A stretch of 64,000 nucleotides of DNA from Archaeoglobales archaeon (GCA_030055525.1 JASFYJ010000009.1:1-64000), one strand, 5' to 3'; positions 1 through 13,279 are shown, numbered from the stretch's first letter. The notes: generated by a model not told the origin, from the sequence alone. Translations and numbers: made by a program.

Positions 1-2
1 TT

Positions 3-1454
3 TATGAAAATGGTTATGCAGTTGCAGATGCTAGGATGGTCGTTGGAAAAAGGAAGAACTTCAACTACGAGCTTGGCGATCTTAGCGTGCTTTTCAACCC
101 GAGGAGCGTTGCTGTGGTTGGTGCATCGGCTACCATAGGGAAGTTTGGCTACAACATAGTGTGGAATCTCAAACAGCATGGATTTAAAGGGAAAATTTAC
201 CCAGTGAATCCAAAATACGAGTACGTTCTCGAATACAAATGCTATCCTAGTGTGGCAGATATTCCGGAACAGATAGACCTAGCTATTATAGCCGTTCCTG
301 CAAAGTTTGTCCCCGAAGTTATGACGCAGTGTGCGGCAAAGGGTGTTAAGGGAGTAGTCATAGTTAGTTCTGGCTTTAGTGAAGAGGGTGAAGAGGGAGC
401 AAAGATAGAGAGAGAAGTAATTAAAATTGCAAAACAAAATGGAATAAGGATCTTTGGCCCCAATACTACTGGAATTTTAAATACAGACAACGGTTTGATA
501 ACATCTTTTGCACTGCTACCATATATAAAAAGGGGAAATATTGGGATAATAGCACAAACTGGACTATTTTTAGGATTATTGATGGAAATAGTTGCTACAA
601 ACCATCCAAGCCTAGGTTTCAGCAAGATAGTCGGGTTGGGAAACAAAATAGATATCGAAGACTACGAAGTTCTCAACTTCCTGATTAAGGATCCAAATAC
701 AAACGTAGTAGGTATATATGTTGAGGGATTCAGAAACGGAAGAGCATTTTATGATGCAATAAAGAACTCTGAAAAACCTGTCGTCGTTTTTAAGACTGGA
801 AGAAGTGATTATGGTAAAAAAGCTGCTTTAAGTCATACTGCGGCACTTGCAGTGGATGATGAGATATTTGAAGCTGTGGGTAAGCAATCAAACTTCGTGA
901 GGGTTTTTAGTTTTGAAGAGATGTTCCAAGTATCCAAAGCTTTTGCACTTCAACCACTTCCGAGCGGAAATAGAGTAGCTATAATTCATTACACCGGATC
1001 AGGTTGCGTTCAAGGAGCTGATGCAGCCTACTTTGCCGGATTAAAGTTGGCCGAGTTCGAAAAAGAAACGATAAAAAAGATTGAAAGTGTAAATCCGAGC
1101 TGGCACAGAGTCAACAATCCTGTTGATATTTGGCCTGCCGTTGGAGAAGTTGGAACTCAGAAAGCCTACGAATGTGCAATCGATGCTCTGATGTTTGACA
1201 AAAATGTCGATTCAATCGTTACGGCATTCTGGAGCAGTCAAGCACTCGGAGAGATATACCAGCCAGATTTCAAGAAACTTAAAAAGTTTGGGAAGCCGAT
1301 ATACTTTGTTGTAGAGGGTTCAAGAGATGGGGTTTTCGAAATGAAAAACAAGCTTGAATTGAATGGATTTCCAGTTTATCCAGACGTTATAACGGCTATA
1401 AATGTTCTAGGAAAAGTAACTGAATATGCTAGAAGAAAGAACGCACAAAATTAG
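3..1454 (+). CDS. ADP-forming acyl-CoA synthetase, alpha domain plus tail of a beta domain (5' end outside window)
   Basis: NDP-forming acyl-CoA synthetases convert acyl-CoA, ADP and phosphate to acid, CoA and ATP. From residue 18 (counting from the ATG at 36) the protein is a CoA-binding Rossmann domain (NPRSVAVVGAS), followed by succinyl-CoA ligase-like domains. The phosphorylated histidine lies in SHTAALA at about residue 267. The frame is open to the left edge, and the codons before position 36 read YENGYAVADAR. That resembles the end of the ATP-grasp beta subunit, so I infer a single beta-alpha fusion entering from the left and treat the ATG at 36 as internal. The substrate cannot be told. 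The 3' end overlaps the convergent next gene by 26 bases. Confidence 0.85.
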   Translation, partial: YENGYAVADARMVVGKRKNFNYELGDLSVLFNPRSVAVVGASATIGKFGYNIVWNLKQHGFKGKIYPVNPKYEYVLEYKCYPSVADIPEQIDLAIIAVPAKFVPEVMTQCAAKGVKGVVIVSSGFSEEGEEGAKIEREVIKIAKQNGIRIFGPNTTGILNTDNGLITSFALLPYIKRGNIGIIAQTGLFLGLLMEIVATNHPSLGFSKIVGLGNKIDIEDYEVLNFLIKDPNTNVVGIYVEGFRNGRAFYDAIKNSEKPVVVFKTGRSDYGKKAALSHTAALAVDDEIFEAVGKQSNFVRVFSFEEMFQVSKAFALQPLPSGNRVAIIHYTGSGCVQGADAAYFAGLKLAEFEKETIKKIESVNPSWHRVNNPVDIWPAVGEVGTQKAYECAIDALMFDKNVDSIVTAFWSSQALGEIYQPDFKKLKKFGKPIYFVVEGSRDGVFEMKNKLELNGFPVYPDVITAINVLGKVTEYARRKNAQN

Positions 1455-2210
1455 CTTCCTTTTTCAAAATTTCAACTTTTTTGGAAAATTCTATGTTACC
1501 TATCCCGAGGTCATCAAGTTCGATGGTTATAACAGAATTGTAACCGTAATCTGAAAGAATTTTAAGAATTTTACCAACTTCTTCTCCCTTACTTGGCTCC
1601 ACATGGTGATTTTGTGAATCAAAATAGCTCACATGAACATTTGCTATTCTATCAAAAGCTAGCTCGATAAACTTCTCAGCATCTCTTGAAACCAAAGCAT
1701 GTTTTATATCAAAAGTAAAATATATGTTGTACTTTTGCAAAAATTCCAAAATTTCGTCAGCTCTTTTACAGAGGTTGTTGACATTTGGTTCTGAATTCTC
1801 AAGAGCTATAGCAACGTTTTTTATAGCTGCATAATTTTTTAGTATTCTCAAATAACGATGCAGGCTTAAATAATCTGCCCACACTGGTTCTCTCTTTGCA
1901 CTTCTTTTTCCCGCATGAAAAGTTACAAGCTCTGCATGAAGCTTTGATGCTAAATTTATTGCATAGAGACTTTCTTCAATCGTTAGACTACAAATTTTTT
2001 CGTTTATGGAAACAGGGTTCAGATCCAGTACTGGAGCATGAATTGCCACACAAATATTCTTAAAACAGTTCAACTTGTTTTCATCTCTATCTACCCAAAA
2101 GTGAGGAGTCTCGGGCCAAAATTCAACTCCGTCAAGCTCGGCAAGTTTAGCAGCTTTCGCTATCATATCAGTAGAATATTCATATAGAAACATGGATGAA
2201 AATAGAAGCT

Positions 2211-2214
<4 letters not shown>
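1429..2214 (-). CDS. sugar phosphate isomerase/epimerase-like TIM barrel (AP endonuclease 2 family)
   Basis: 261 residues with the layout of the xylose isomerase-like TIM barrel family. Likely metal-site motifs are visible in order: HAGKR, ALENSE, FTFDIKHA, HVSYFDSQNHH and ITIELDD. Members include sugar isomerases, inosose enzymes and endonuclease IV, so the substrate is open. The ATG overlaps the stop of the upstream DUF460 gene as ATGA, which suggests translational coupling in the leftward string bud32-aroC-rio2-DUF460. The end overlaps the convergent acyl-CoA synthetase gene. Confidence 0.75.
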
Positions 2215-5983
<3,769 letters not shown>

Positions 5984-5987
<4 letters not shown>

Positions 5988-6565
5988 CCTCTCCTCTCCA
6001 CGTATCTACCTCTCTCTTCTATCTCCCTAGCCCTTTCAATAACTTCCAAACTGCCGCCGCTTTCTAGGTAACCTTCAACAAAGCTTTTCTGCAATTCTTC
6101 CCAGTTATCAAATCCAGCCTTTAAGGCTTCAAAGTAGACGTGTACATCTACCCCTTTGGATTCTATCTCGTGATCTATATATGATAAACCAAAATCTATA
6201 AAATAGATTTTTTTGTTGCTTACGATCATGTTTGATGGTGTAACGTCACCATGTATTATGTCTTTGGAATGCATCTTCGCTAAAAGCTTCCCAATTTCTC
6301 TGCTTAGATCGGCGCTCATACAGTTTTTTGCATTCTCCCCCTTAATTCTTTCCATAACTATCGTGTCACCTTCTACGTCGAATATGATCGGTGTCGGTAC
6401 CCCTACCCTTCTGGCGAGAGACATTATCTTGGCTTCGATTTTTGTCCTTTTAATTCTGAGCTCTTCATCAAGCTCTCTTATCCTGTATCTTTTAGGTACT
6501 CTCTTTTTTACGACAAAGTCCTCATATATCTTTACTTCAGCTTCTCCCCCGAGATGGATCTCCAC
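5984..6565 (-). CDS. bud32: Bud32 kinase/ATPase of the KEOPS tRNA modification complex
   Basis: Bud32 is the small kinase-fold ATPase that works with Kae1 in making t6A on tRNA. Seen: a glycine loop region (LGGEAEV), HGDVTPSNMIV as catalytic loop and IDFGLS as metal loop. It is stand-alone, not fused to Kae1. The frame extends upstream to 6634, but a TATA-like GATAAAAA at 6585-6592 lies 24 bases before a GTG at 6565. I therefore place a leaderless start there, giving 193 residues as in other small Bud32 proteins. Confidence 0.9.
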
Positions 6566-6584
6566 ATAGGATAGTAGTGGTGCA

Positions 6585-6592
6585 GATAAAAA
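6585..6592 (-). promoter_or_regulatory. TATA box of bud32-aroC-rio2 string
   Basis: TTTTTATC on the minus strand, centred about 24 bases upstream of the proposed leaderless GTG start of bud32. It decides that start over the longer frame. Confidence 0.5.
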
Positions 6593-6662
6593 GATTAGTT
6601 GTCGAATTTGAGAAACAAAATTTAAAGTTCTCAAGGGCTACATGAAATTTGAGGTGGTAATA

Positions 6663-7352
6663 ATGGTAGAGATAACTTGGCTTGGGCACGCCTGTTTTCT
6701 AATTACGGGAAGTAAGAAGGTTTTGATAGATCCGTTTTTAAGTGGAAATCCAACAGCTGCGAGAAAGCCAGAAGAGGTTGAAGCAGAATTTATACTCGTA
6801 ACCCACGGACATGGAGATCACGTGGGTGATGCAGAGCTGATAGCAAAGAGGTGCAATGCTAAGTTAATATGTATATATGAGCTCTCAAGATACTTTGCAA
6901 AAAAGGGTGTCGAGTCCATAGGTATGAACATCGGTGGAACTGTAAACTTTGAGGGCGTATCTTTTACGATGGTTCCAGCTGTTCATTCTGCCGATGTTGA
7001 AGATGGAGGAGAGATAATAAGTGCAGGAAATCCCGTAGGTTTCGTAATTTCGATGGACGGAGTCAAAATATACCATACAGGTGATACTTTCGTATTTTCA
7101 GACATGCAGCTGATAGCAAAACTTTACAAGCCAGAAGTTATGCTTTTACCGATCGGTGGTTTTTACACCATGGGAATCGAAGAAGCTTACAGAGCTTTAC
7201 AGTTAGTCAAACCAAAAGTTGCTGTACCAATGCACTACAATACTTTCCCAGTAATACAACAAGATCCTGAGAAGTTCAAAAAGCTTGTAGAATCGAAGTT
7301 GAAAGTTAGAGTAGCTGCATTGAAGCCCGGTGAAAGTTTGAAGTATCCTTAA
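6663..7352 (+). CDS. UPF0173-type metal-dependent hydrolase (beta-lactamase fold)
   Basis: UlaG-like metallo-beta-lactamase fold protein with the metal motif THGHGDHVGD near residue 48. Further likely ligands are HSADVEDGG, HTGDTF and the late MHYNTFP. The family is widespread and its substrate is unknown. The ATG at 6663 is chosen because GAGGTG at 6651-6656 is a well-spaced ribosome binding site and homologues begin MVEITWLGHA; an in-frame ATG at 6642 precedes that site. A TATA-like TTTAAAG at 6621-6627 fits a short leader. It is divergent from bud32. Confidence 0.88.
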   Translation: MVEITWLGHACFLITGSKKVLIDPFLSGNPTAARKPEEVEAEFILVTHGHGDHVGDAELIAKRCNAKLICIYELSRYFAKKGVESIGMNIGGTVNFEGVSFTMVPAVHSADVEDGGEIISAGNPVGFVISMDGVKIYHTGDTFVFSDMQLIAKLYKPEVMLLPIGGFYTMGIEEAYRALQLVKPKVAVPMHYNTFPVIQQDPEKFKKLVESKLKVRVAALKPGESLKYP

Positions 7353-7441
7353 ATTTTTATATTTTACCTTAAAATTTAAATTTGTAATTTTTATATTTTT
7401 GTTCTAAAATTCACCTCACAAGCGCTAGCATTTAATTTTAC

Positions 7442-7786
7442 TTAGAGATAAAGGAAAACTTAAAGAGTAAAGGTTACAGCGAAGAAGAAGCAGATAAGCT
7501 TGCAAAGATTAGAATTTTCTCTGAAAGCCCCGGAAATTACGGAACTGGATTAGCTGAAGCTGTAAAGGCAAGCAATACATGGCAAAGCGATGCAAAGCTT
7601 GCTGAGCTATTTTTGAGCAGAGTTGGATTTGGTTATGGGCAGGATTTCTGGGGAATTTCTGCAAAAGACGTATTCGCTGGAGCTCTAAAGAATGTAGATC
7701 TCGCCGTGCATTCAAGGTCGACGAACGTATTCGCAGCCATAGATAATGACGACGGATTGAGAAAAAATGATAACTGCTGGAATTAA
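7442..7786 (+). pseudogene. remnant of a cobaltochelatase CobN/ChlH-type gene
   Basis: The frame has no start codon and is closed by stops at 7433 and 7784. It reads a stretch strongly resembling the inner part of CobN/magnesium-chelatase H proteins: RIFSESPGNYGTGL, W...KLAELFLSRVGFGYG, DFWGIS, then VDLAVHSRSTNVFAAIDNDD. Family proteins exceed 1000 residues and continue with a GG-rich segment. Here it degrades into KNDNCWN and stops. Both ends are missing and the flanks are AT-rich with no gene, so this is decay in place rather than a small working gene. Bases 7787-7953 show nothing else convincing. Confidence 0.75.
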
Positions 7787-7953
7787 TCTAAAAGATGAAA
7801 TGAAATTTCAAGTCGCTCATTCTCTTTTCAGACTGTGCTTTCATTTACAATGCGAACCAGATATCAAGTTTTCCGTACAATAGAAATTCGCTAAATCTGG
7901 AACTTGAGTAGGATAAAAAGTTAAATAAGCTCAACAAAATTGAAAATCCTGAG

Positions 7954-8625
7954 ATGAACAGTTCGAAGATAAAAGCTGTAATATTCGATCTAGACAACAC
8001 CCTAGTCGACTTCATAAATGCAAAGCTAAAATCATGCGAGGAGGTTTGTAAAGTTGCAGGTTGTGGAAGCGCAGAAAAACTGCTTGAATATTTCTTAAAC
8101 GGAAAACATGGATTTGAAGCTCACGAAAACATTGCTGACTTTTTAAAAGATCACGGAATTTTTAGCGAAGAACTATATGAAGAATGCTGTAGAATCTACG
8201 AAAAAACGAAGATCGAAAATACAAAGATCTACCCCGAAGTCAAGGAGGTTCTAGATGAGCTTAAAAAGCTCGGCCTGAAGCTTGCAGTTGTAACTGACGC
8301 TGAAAGTCATCATGCTATTGCAAGGTTGAAGAAGACAGGCATTTTTGAATATTTCGATGCCGTTATAACCTCAGACCTATCTGGAAAAAAGAAACCTGAG
8401 CCAGATTCAATACTTCTGGCACTAGAGAAGTTGAACGTAAAAATAGAGGAGGCTATACTTGTTGGGGATAGCATAAGGAGAGATATTGAGGCTGGGAAGA
8501 AAATAGGATTGGTGACTGTTTATGCTGCCTATGGAGACTGGAGACTTTCTGAACGCAAAGAATTTCCAGCGGATTTCAGGATCGAATCTCCAAAAAAATT
8601 GTTAAAAATTATAAGTTTAGCATAA
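7954..8625 (+). CDS. HAD superfamily (subfamily IA) phosphatase
   Basis: 223 residues with the HAD motifs in order: DLDNTL at 12-17 with the nucleophile Asp12 and acid Asp14, VVTDA as motif II, the lysine in KKKPEP as motif III, and VGDSIRRDIEAG as motif IV. A helical cap lies between motifs I and II. It resembles archaeal phosphoglycolate phosphatase-like HADs; the true substrate is unknown. TTAAATAA at 7921-7928 is 29 bases upstream of the ATG, so the message is nearly leaderless. Confidence 0.88.
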   Translation: MNSSKIKAVIFDLDNTLVDFINAKLKSCEEVCKVAGCGSAEKLLEYFLNGKHGFEAHENIADFLKDHGIFSEELYEECCRIYEKTKIENTKIYPEVKEVLDELKKLGLKLAVVTDAESHHAIARLKKTGIFEYFDAVITSDLSGKKKPEPDSILLALEKLNVKIEEAILVGDSIRRDIEAGKKIGLVTVYAAYGDWRLSERKEFPADFRIESPKKLLKIISLA

Positions 8626-8750
8626 GTATTCAAAAAACTTAAATATAAAATTCGAAAATTTATTTAAGAAATGCATTTGATGAAAAAATTTTTCGCTTCG
8701 AATAACTTCGTAGCAATTATAAAGTTATAATTTCGATATATTAGAAAAAT

Positions 8751-8758
8751 TTTAAATA
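8751..8758 (+). promoter_or_regulatory. TATA box of the C25-dockerin gene
   Basis: TTTAAATA preceded by an A-rich BRE-like stretch, centred 25 bases before the ATG at 8780. It supports leaderless initiation there rather than at the TTG at 8759. Confidence 0.55.
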
Positions 8759-8779
8759 TTGACGCATCAGCTCATCATT

Positions 8780-11107
8780 ATGATTAAAGCAACTTACGTA
8801 CTGCTGTTTGTTTTGTTGGCATCTTCAGTAGCCAGTGCAAGCGAAGTTATAATAACTTCAAATGCTCTCTACAGCCAAGCGAATGAGCTGAAAAGTTTTC
8901 ACGAACAGATGGGGATAAAATCAAGGATCGCGACGATTGAGGAGATATCGAAGCTTGCTGAAGCTGAAGATCCGCCCGTTTATGGCTATGCGAATGAAAA
9001 GCCATCGAGCATCGTAAACTACAACTACTCATTAGCTAAGAAGATAATTGCTTTTCTTAGAACAGTGGATGCCGAATACATCACCATCTTCGGCGACGCA
9101 GACATAGTCCCGCCAAGCTACTATGCAAAGGATTCCAATTTTGGCTTCTACCCCACAGACTTCTTCTACATGTCTCCCGACTACGATCTGAATCCAAACT
9201 TTGCTGTCGGTAGAATTCCAGTAAGCAACGCAAGCGATGCTGCAAAGGTTGTTTCTAAGATTAAAGCGTGGTATTCAGAGCTTAGCAGTGGGAATTACAA
9301 AAATGCTGTCTTCGTTGGAACCAAGATCTATGCCACATTTTCTAAGAACGATAGGGGAACCATAGAAGATTACGAAGTCTGGCAGGGAGAGTTAGCGGTG
9401 AAGCATTTGGCAGATAATGGCGTTGTTTCAAAGTTTAATCCAAGAATTCTGCTCCAGAGTGATTACAAGGCGAGTGAAATTAAGCCTTTTCTTGACGAAG
9501 CTTTTTCAGGCGGTTATGGGCTCGTTTACCACAGTGGTCATGGCACCGTTACTGGTATAGACATGGGTGGAATCGTCTACACAACTGTATACCTCAGCAA
9601 GCTTTCAAAGAAGAATCCAGTTTTGCCAGTCGTCGTTAGCGATGGTTGCAGTTCTGCTGGTTATGATGAAGAAATTATGCCATCAGACTTCAGCTCAATG
9701 TTTAACTGGGCTTCGGCGCCAAAGTATCCTTGGGCGGAATATTTGCTTCTTAACAACGCTGGAGGCATAGCATTCGTTGGCTTCACAAGAACAACTGGAA
9801 GCGATTACTTCTTCCAGATAAACAGCGGTGAAGTTCAGGTTAGTAGCGTTAAGCATGCACAGGCAATTCTGACAGAATTCACTAAGAATTTGCCCGGCAA
9901 TACACTCGGCTTAGCACTAAAAACTGCGATGGCAAGCTATTCGCCAAATGTAAAGCTAAGCCAGGCGACGAAAGCTGACGACTGGGCACTGCGTGTTTAC
10001 CTGATGGCAACGCTTATCGGTGATCCAACGCTCAGATTCCCCCAGCTCAACGATGTTGAAGTTAGCAAACCGAATTTCAGTGTAGTTGGGAGATACAGCG
10101 AAGTAAATGGAATTCCAAGCTTCGATGGATCTATTAAGTTTGTTTTCCCCGAGAGCACTACAGTAAAGCTGTTCAACTTAACAAACAAAAGCGTTCCGCT
10201 CGTTGAAGTTAAGAGGGGAGTTTACGAATACACCTTCAATCCAGAGAGCGAAGCTAAGTTCTTGCTCAGGGCTTCGAACGGATTGAGAGAAACATGGTAT
10301 ACTTTTTACGCTAAACCCAACTCAAACAGTTCAACCAATAATTCAACCATAATACCTCTCCAGATAATCTATCCGAGTTCAATCGAAGTAAGGGTTGCCG
10401 AAAGCCTCTCGGTTAAGATAGAGGCAAACAAAGATGCTTACTGCAGAATAACTTCAGCTCCGAGTGGCGTTAGCTGTAATAGCATGGTCATTACTTGGAC
10501 ACCAGTCAAGGCTGGAGACTACACGATAAATTTCGAAGTTTCCAGCGGAAGTGAAACAGTAAGCGGAAAGATAGTCGTGAAAGTTAAGAATGCAACTCTA
10601 AAACTTCTGAAGCCCGAAAATTTGGCTACAAACGTGAGCTTGCCTACTGAACTTTGCGCAAACGTCGATACATACTGCTCACTTGAGTTCTACACCACAA
10701 ACCTCATTGGCACTTCAAGTGGAAAGGGGGACATCTGCATAAAAGTGAACCTCGAAGCTGGTAAGACTTACCAGTGGTTTGTTAGGGCTAAGTGTGGCGA
10801 AGAAGTTTACAATTCCGAAGTCTGGAGCTTCACAACTTCCAGCCCATCGAATTCGACGCCAAATGAAGGAACTCCGGTAAACCTGCCTGCAGGCTCTAAA
10901 GATCTTGATGGCGATGGGCTTTATGAAGATATAAATGGAGACGGGGTTTTTGACTTCAACGACGTTGCATACTTCCAGTGGAATTACAACACACCAGACT
11001 TCCAGAACTACGTGCAGTTCTACGACTTCTGCAGAGATGGAAAGATCGACACAAAGGATGTTCTAAACCTCTACATGTTCTGGAAGTATGGAATAAAGAG
11101 ATGGTAA
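8780..11107 (+). CDS. secreted C25 (gingipain-like) cysteine peptidase with C-terminal dockerin-like domain
   Basis: 775 residues, exported. The signal peptide is MIKATYVLLFVLLASSVASA. The next 420 residues match peptidase family C25, with the catalytic histidine in HSGHG (about 251-255) and the catalytic cysteine in VVVSDGCSSA (about 290). Two Ig/fibronectin-like beta domains follow (about 530-700). The last 70 residues contain DLDGDGLYEDINGDG and, after a spacer, DGKIDTKDVLNLY, the paired EF-hand-like calcium loops of a type I dockerin. Dockerins bind cohesins; A. fulgidus is known to carry both modules. No cohesin is in this window. The ATG is chosen from the TATA distance and the signal peptide. 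Confidence 0.85.
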   Translation: MIKATYVLLFVLLASSVASASEVIITSNALYSQANELKSFHEQMGIKSRIATIEEISKLAEAEDPPVYGYANEKPSSIVNYNYSLAKKIIAFLRTVDAEYITIFGDADIVPPSYYAKDSNFGFYPTDFFYMSPDYDLNPNFAVGRIPVSNASDAAKVVSKIKAWYSELSSGNYKNAVFVGTKIYATFSKNDRGTIEDYEVWQGELAVKHLADNGVVSKFNPRILLQSDYKASEIKPFLDEAFSGGYGLVYHSGHGTVTGIDMGGIVYTTVYLSKLSKKNPVLPVVVSDGCSSAGYDEEIMPSDFSSMFNWASAPKYPWAEYLLLNNAGGIAFVGFTRTTGSDYFFQINSGEVQVSSVKHAQAILTEFTKNLPGNTLGLALKTAMASYSPNVKLSQATKADDWALRVYLMATLIGDPTLRFPQLNDVEVSKPNFSVVGRYSEVNGIPSFDGSIKFVFPESTTVKLFNLTNKSVPLVEVKRGVYEYTFNPESEAKFLLRASNGLRETWYTFYAKPNSNSSTNNSTIIPLQIIYPSSIEVRVAESLSVKIEANKDAYCRITSAPSGVSCNSMVITWTPVKAGDYTINFEVSSGSETVSGKIVVKVKNATLKLLKPENLATNVSLPTELCANVDTYCSLEFYTTNLIGTSSGKGDICIKVNLEAGKTYQWFVRAKCGEEVYNSEVWSFTTSSPSNSTPNEGTPVNLPAGSKDLDGDGLYEDINGDGVFDFNDVAYFQWNYNTPDFQNYVQFYDFCRDGKIDTKDVLNLYMFWKYGIKRW

Positions 11108-11130
11108 AACAAAAAAATTTTTATTTTATT
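11108..11130. terminator. bidirectional A/T-tract terminator between convergent genes
   Basis: A run of A followed by T-rich sequence in the 13-base gap between the C25 gene and the convergent DUF5305 gene. T tracts on either strand are the usual archaeal termination signal. Confidence 0.4.
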
Positions 11131-12011
11131 CTTACTATATAAGTTGTTGAACCGTCTGAAATCAAGAACTCGTCACCCAACCTTATAATCGGCTTATTCA
11201 GATATTCTGAAAGTTTTAAAATCTCCTCAAAGCTCTCAAGTTCAATTTTTTCAGATGATGCGCTCTTAGCTTTTACAGTTATACCCTCGTATTTCTTGAA
11301 CCTGTCTCCCTCGTAAACTTCCACCTTTTTATAAAGTACCACTGCTAAAACAAAAAGTAATGCTGAAAGAACTGCGAGCAAGTACTTTATTATTGTTATC
11401 TCGCCCCTCTCAACGATTGTCGTGTCTTTTTCAACGAACTTCTTTGTTTTTGGTTCATCTACGGTTATCTTTAACAACTTCTCCGCAATCTGAAGCGTAA
11501 TCGTCCTTGTGTACGTATAATTCGCTGCAGAACTCGAAACCCTTATCGTTACTTTCGGTTCAGAAGCCCTATAACCAAGTTCAGAACTTATTCTTTCGTA
11601 GGTGCTTATATAACCTTGAAAGTCAATAGGAATTGAGATCGAATAAAAATCCACGAAATCGTTTGAAATTTTTAGCATTTCCTTACTCCAATCCTTTGTT
11701 TCAAGAATTGCTTCGATACTGTAGTTCCCTCTAGCATCACACTTCGAACAGATCAGATTTAATTTATATAAAGCGTTGCACGATTCCGTTATGTTTACAA
11801 ATATCTTATCCGTTTCGATCTCTTTTTTTTCAAAAAGTGAATTATCTTTAAGCTTTGCGATCACCCTCAAGTCGTCTGAAAAAATTATCTCGTCGCTGAC
11901 AAACTCTAACTTGTCTATTGGATTCAAATAGAAAGCTAAAAATGCAAAAAATGCCGCAATAGAAACAAGAGAGATTATTAATATTCTAAGAGTGCTTTTT
12001 GACATCCTCAT
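11121..12011 (-). CDS. DUF5305 membrane protein
   Basis: 296 residues. There is an N-terminal membrane segment at about 9-28, an extracytoplasmic beta-rich region with two CxxC-like cysteine pairs, a second membrane segment at about 207-227 and a short cytoplasmic tail. This matches DUF5305, often found in archaea beside signal peptidase and SipW-type surface proteins. It overlaps the signal peptidase stop as ATGA, so the two are co-translated. I infer an assembly or anchoring role for the secreted proteins encoded at 13.9-17.1 kb; no catalytic motif was seen. Confidence 0.7.
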   Translation of the reverse strand: MRMSKSTLRILIISLVSIAAFFAFLAFYLNPIDKLEFVSDEIIFSDDLRVIAKLKDNSLFEKKEIETDKIFVNITESCNALYKLNLICSKCDARGNYSIEAILETKDWSKEMLKISNDFVDFYSISIPIDFQGYISTYERISSELGYRASEPKVTIRVSSSAANYTYTRTITLQIAEKLLKITVDEPKTKKFVEKDTTIVERGEITIIKYLLAVLSALLFVLAVVLYKKVEVYEGDRFKKYEGITVKAKSASSEKIELESFEEILKLSEYLNKPIIRLGDEFLISDGSTTYIVRIK

Positions 12012-13132
12012 TTAAAAACACCCCATATCTCGAGCATCTTTTTGATCCCTAAAGGTAAAAGTCCTATCTTTGGAACGACGAAGATGACCTTACCAACAAC
12101 ACGATCTTCGCTTATAGGATCGTCGGGGATTTCGTTTGCGTCTCCCTTCGTTACAAAAAATCTACCATCGTCTGTTTCAATTATATCGACTATCCTGTGA
12201 GTTACCGTATAGCCTTCGGCCATATATTGAATGATATCCCCAATATTTAAATCATCCGTATCAATTTTTGATACTATTATTACGTCTCCTGTCTGGATGC
12301 TTGGACTCATGCTACCGCTCCCTACCACTGCTGGATGAACTCCAAAGCTTCCTGTAAAAAATAGAAATGTTAGAAGTGCAATAATCATGAAAGCTATCCA
12401 CGATGCAGGGCTTTCTTTTTTTATTTCAACTTTCTTCACTTCTTTTTCCTTTTCAAGAATTGAGTAGCCTATTGCTGGCATCGCTGTTGTAACGAGAGCG
12501 TTCAGAGTCCAGTTGAGGTTGGGTAATATTGGTGAAAACCATTCAAACGCAGTGACTGGGAAGATGTAAGCTAGAGATCCCCTTGCCCCGTAGATGTAAA
12601 CTAAGAGAGAAGCAAACAACTGTTGGGTATAAACAGGAATTAAAACATTTCCAAAAAATTTTAGTTGATCTAAAGGATTTTTTGGAAAATTTAATACAAA
12701 TGGTATTATTAATATTATTGTATATAAAGTAGCCACAATTATAACTGAATTTTCTTTGAATCTTCTCGTCAGAATTTTTGCAAGATAAGTTCTGCTCAAT
12801 TCGAAACCAACTGTTGTAGAAAAAACGTAAGCCAAGTTTGTTGTTATCCCGAAAAGTGTAAAAGAATAAGGACTCTTTCCAAATCCTAGAAAGACTCCAA
12901 GGGTTACTAAGACCACTATTTGAAGAAGTGCGACGTATAAGGCGAGATATTCTGGATTTTTAAAGCTTTTAAGACGTACAGGTCGATACATGAGGTTCAA
13001 AGATTTTTTCTTTGCATCATAAATTGCTGAAAAAGCCAGAAAGGTTCCTGCCAAGATCTTCGAATAGAAGGAGAATTCTCCAGGTAGTATATGTGTTACC
13101 GCAAATACGATCAAAGCTGGAAGCGTGAGCAT
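12008..13132 (-). CDS. archaeal signal peptidase I with multi-pass membrane N-domain
   Basis: 374 residues. The first 240 hold about seven hydrophobic segments, an unusual extension. The C-terminal part is an S26B signal peptidase: GSGSMSPSIQTGDVIIV carries the catalytic serine, YTVTHRIVDI the histidine that replaces the bacterial lysine, and KGDANEIPDDP the acidic partner. It is coupled to DUF5305 and divergent from the wHTH gene at 13368. I infer a dedicated SipW-like role for the nearby cluster, separate from housekeeping signal peptidase. An AAGTTTAAGTT promoter-like stretch near 13152-13162 fits leaderless initiation. Confidence 0.85.
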   Translation of the reverse strand: MLTLPALIVFAVTHILPGEFSFYSKILAGTFLAFSAIYDAKKKSLNLMYRPVRLKSFKNPEYLALYVALLQIVVLVTLGVFLGFGKSPYSFTLFGITTNLAYVFSTTVGFELSRTYLAKILTRRFKENSVIIVATLYTIILIIPFVLNFPKNPLDQLKFFGNVLIPVYTQQLFASLLVYIYGARGSLAYIFPVTAFEWFSPILPNLNWTLNALVTTAMPAIGYSILEKEKEVKKVEIKKESPASWIAFMIIALLTFLFFTGSFGVHPAVVGSGSMSPSIQTGDVIIVSKIDTDDLNIGDIIQYMAEGYTVTHRIVDIIETDDGRFFVTKGDANEIPDDPISEDRVVGKVIFVVPKIGLLPLGIKKMLEIWGVFK

Positions 13133-13279
13133 GTAATCTTTAACATTAGCAGAACTTAAACTTTGTGTAGGTTTTTCAAATTTCCCTGTTAGAAAAAAAT
13201 TTCTACGCGGCTAAAAGGGTTTTTAAAGTCCTGAAATTTCAAAAAATGTTTTTCATACGGAAAAATTTCCTGATTATTC

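Noticed and set aside
7803-7883. Possible small gene or extension of the cobN remnant after 7786
   Set aside because: Only a 37-codon frame without family likeness or a clear start signal.
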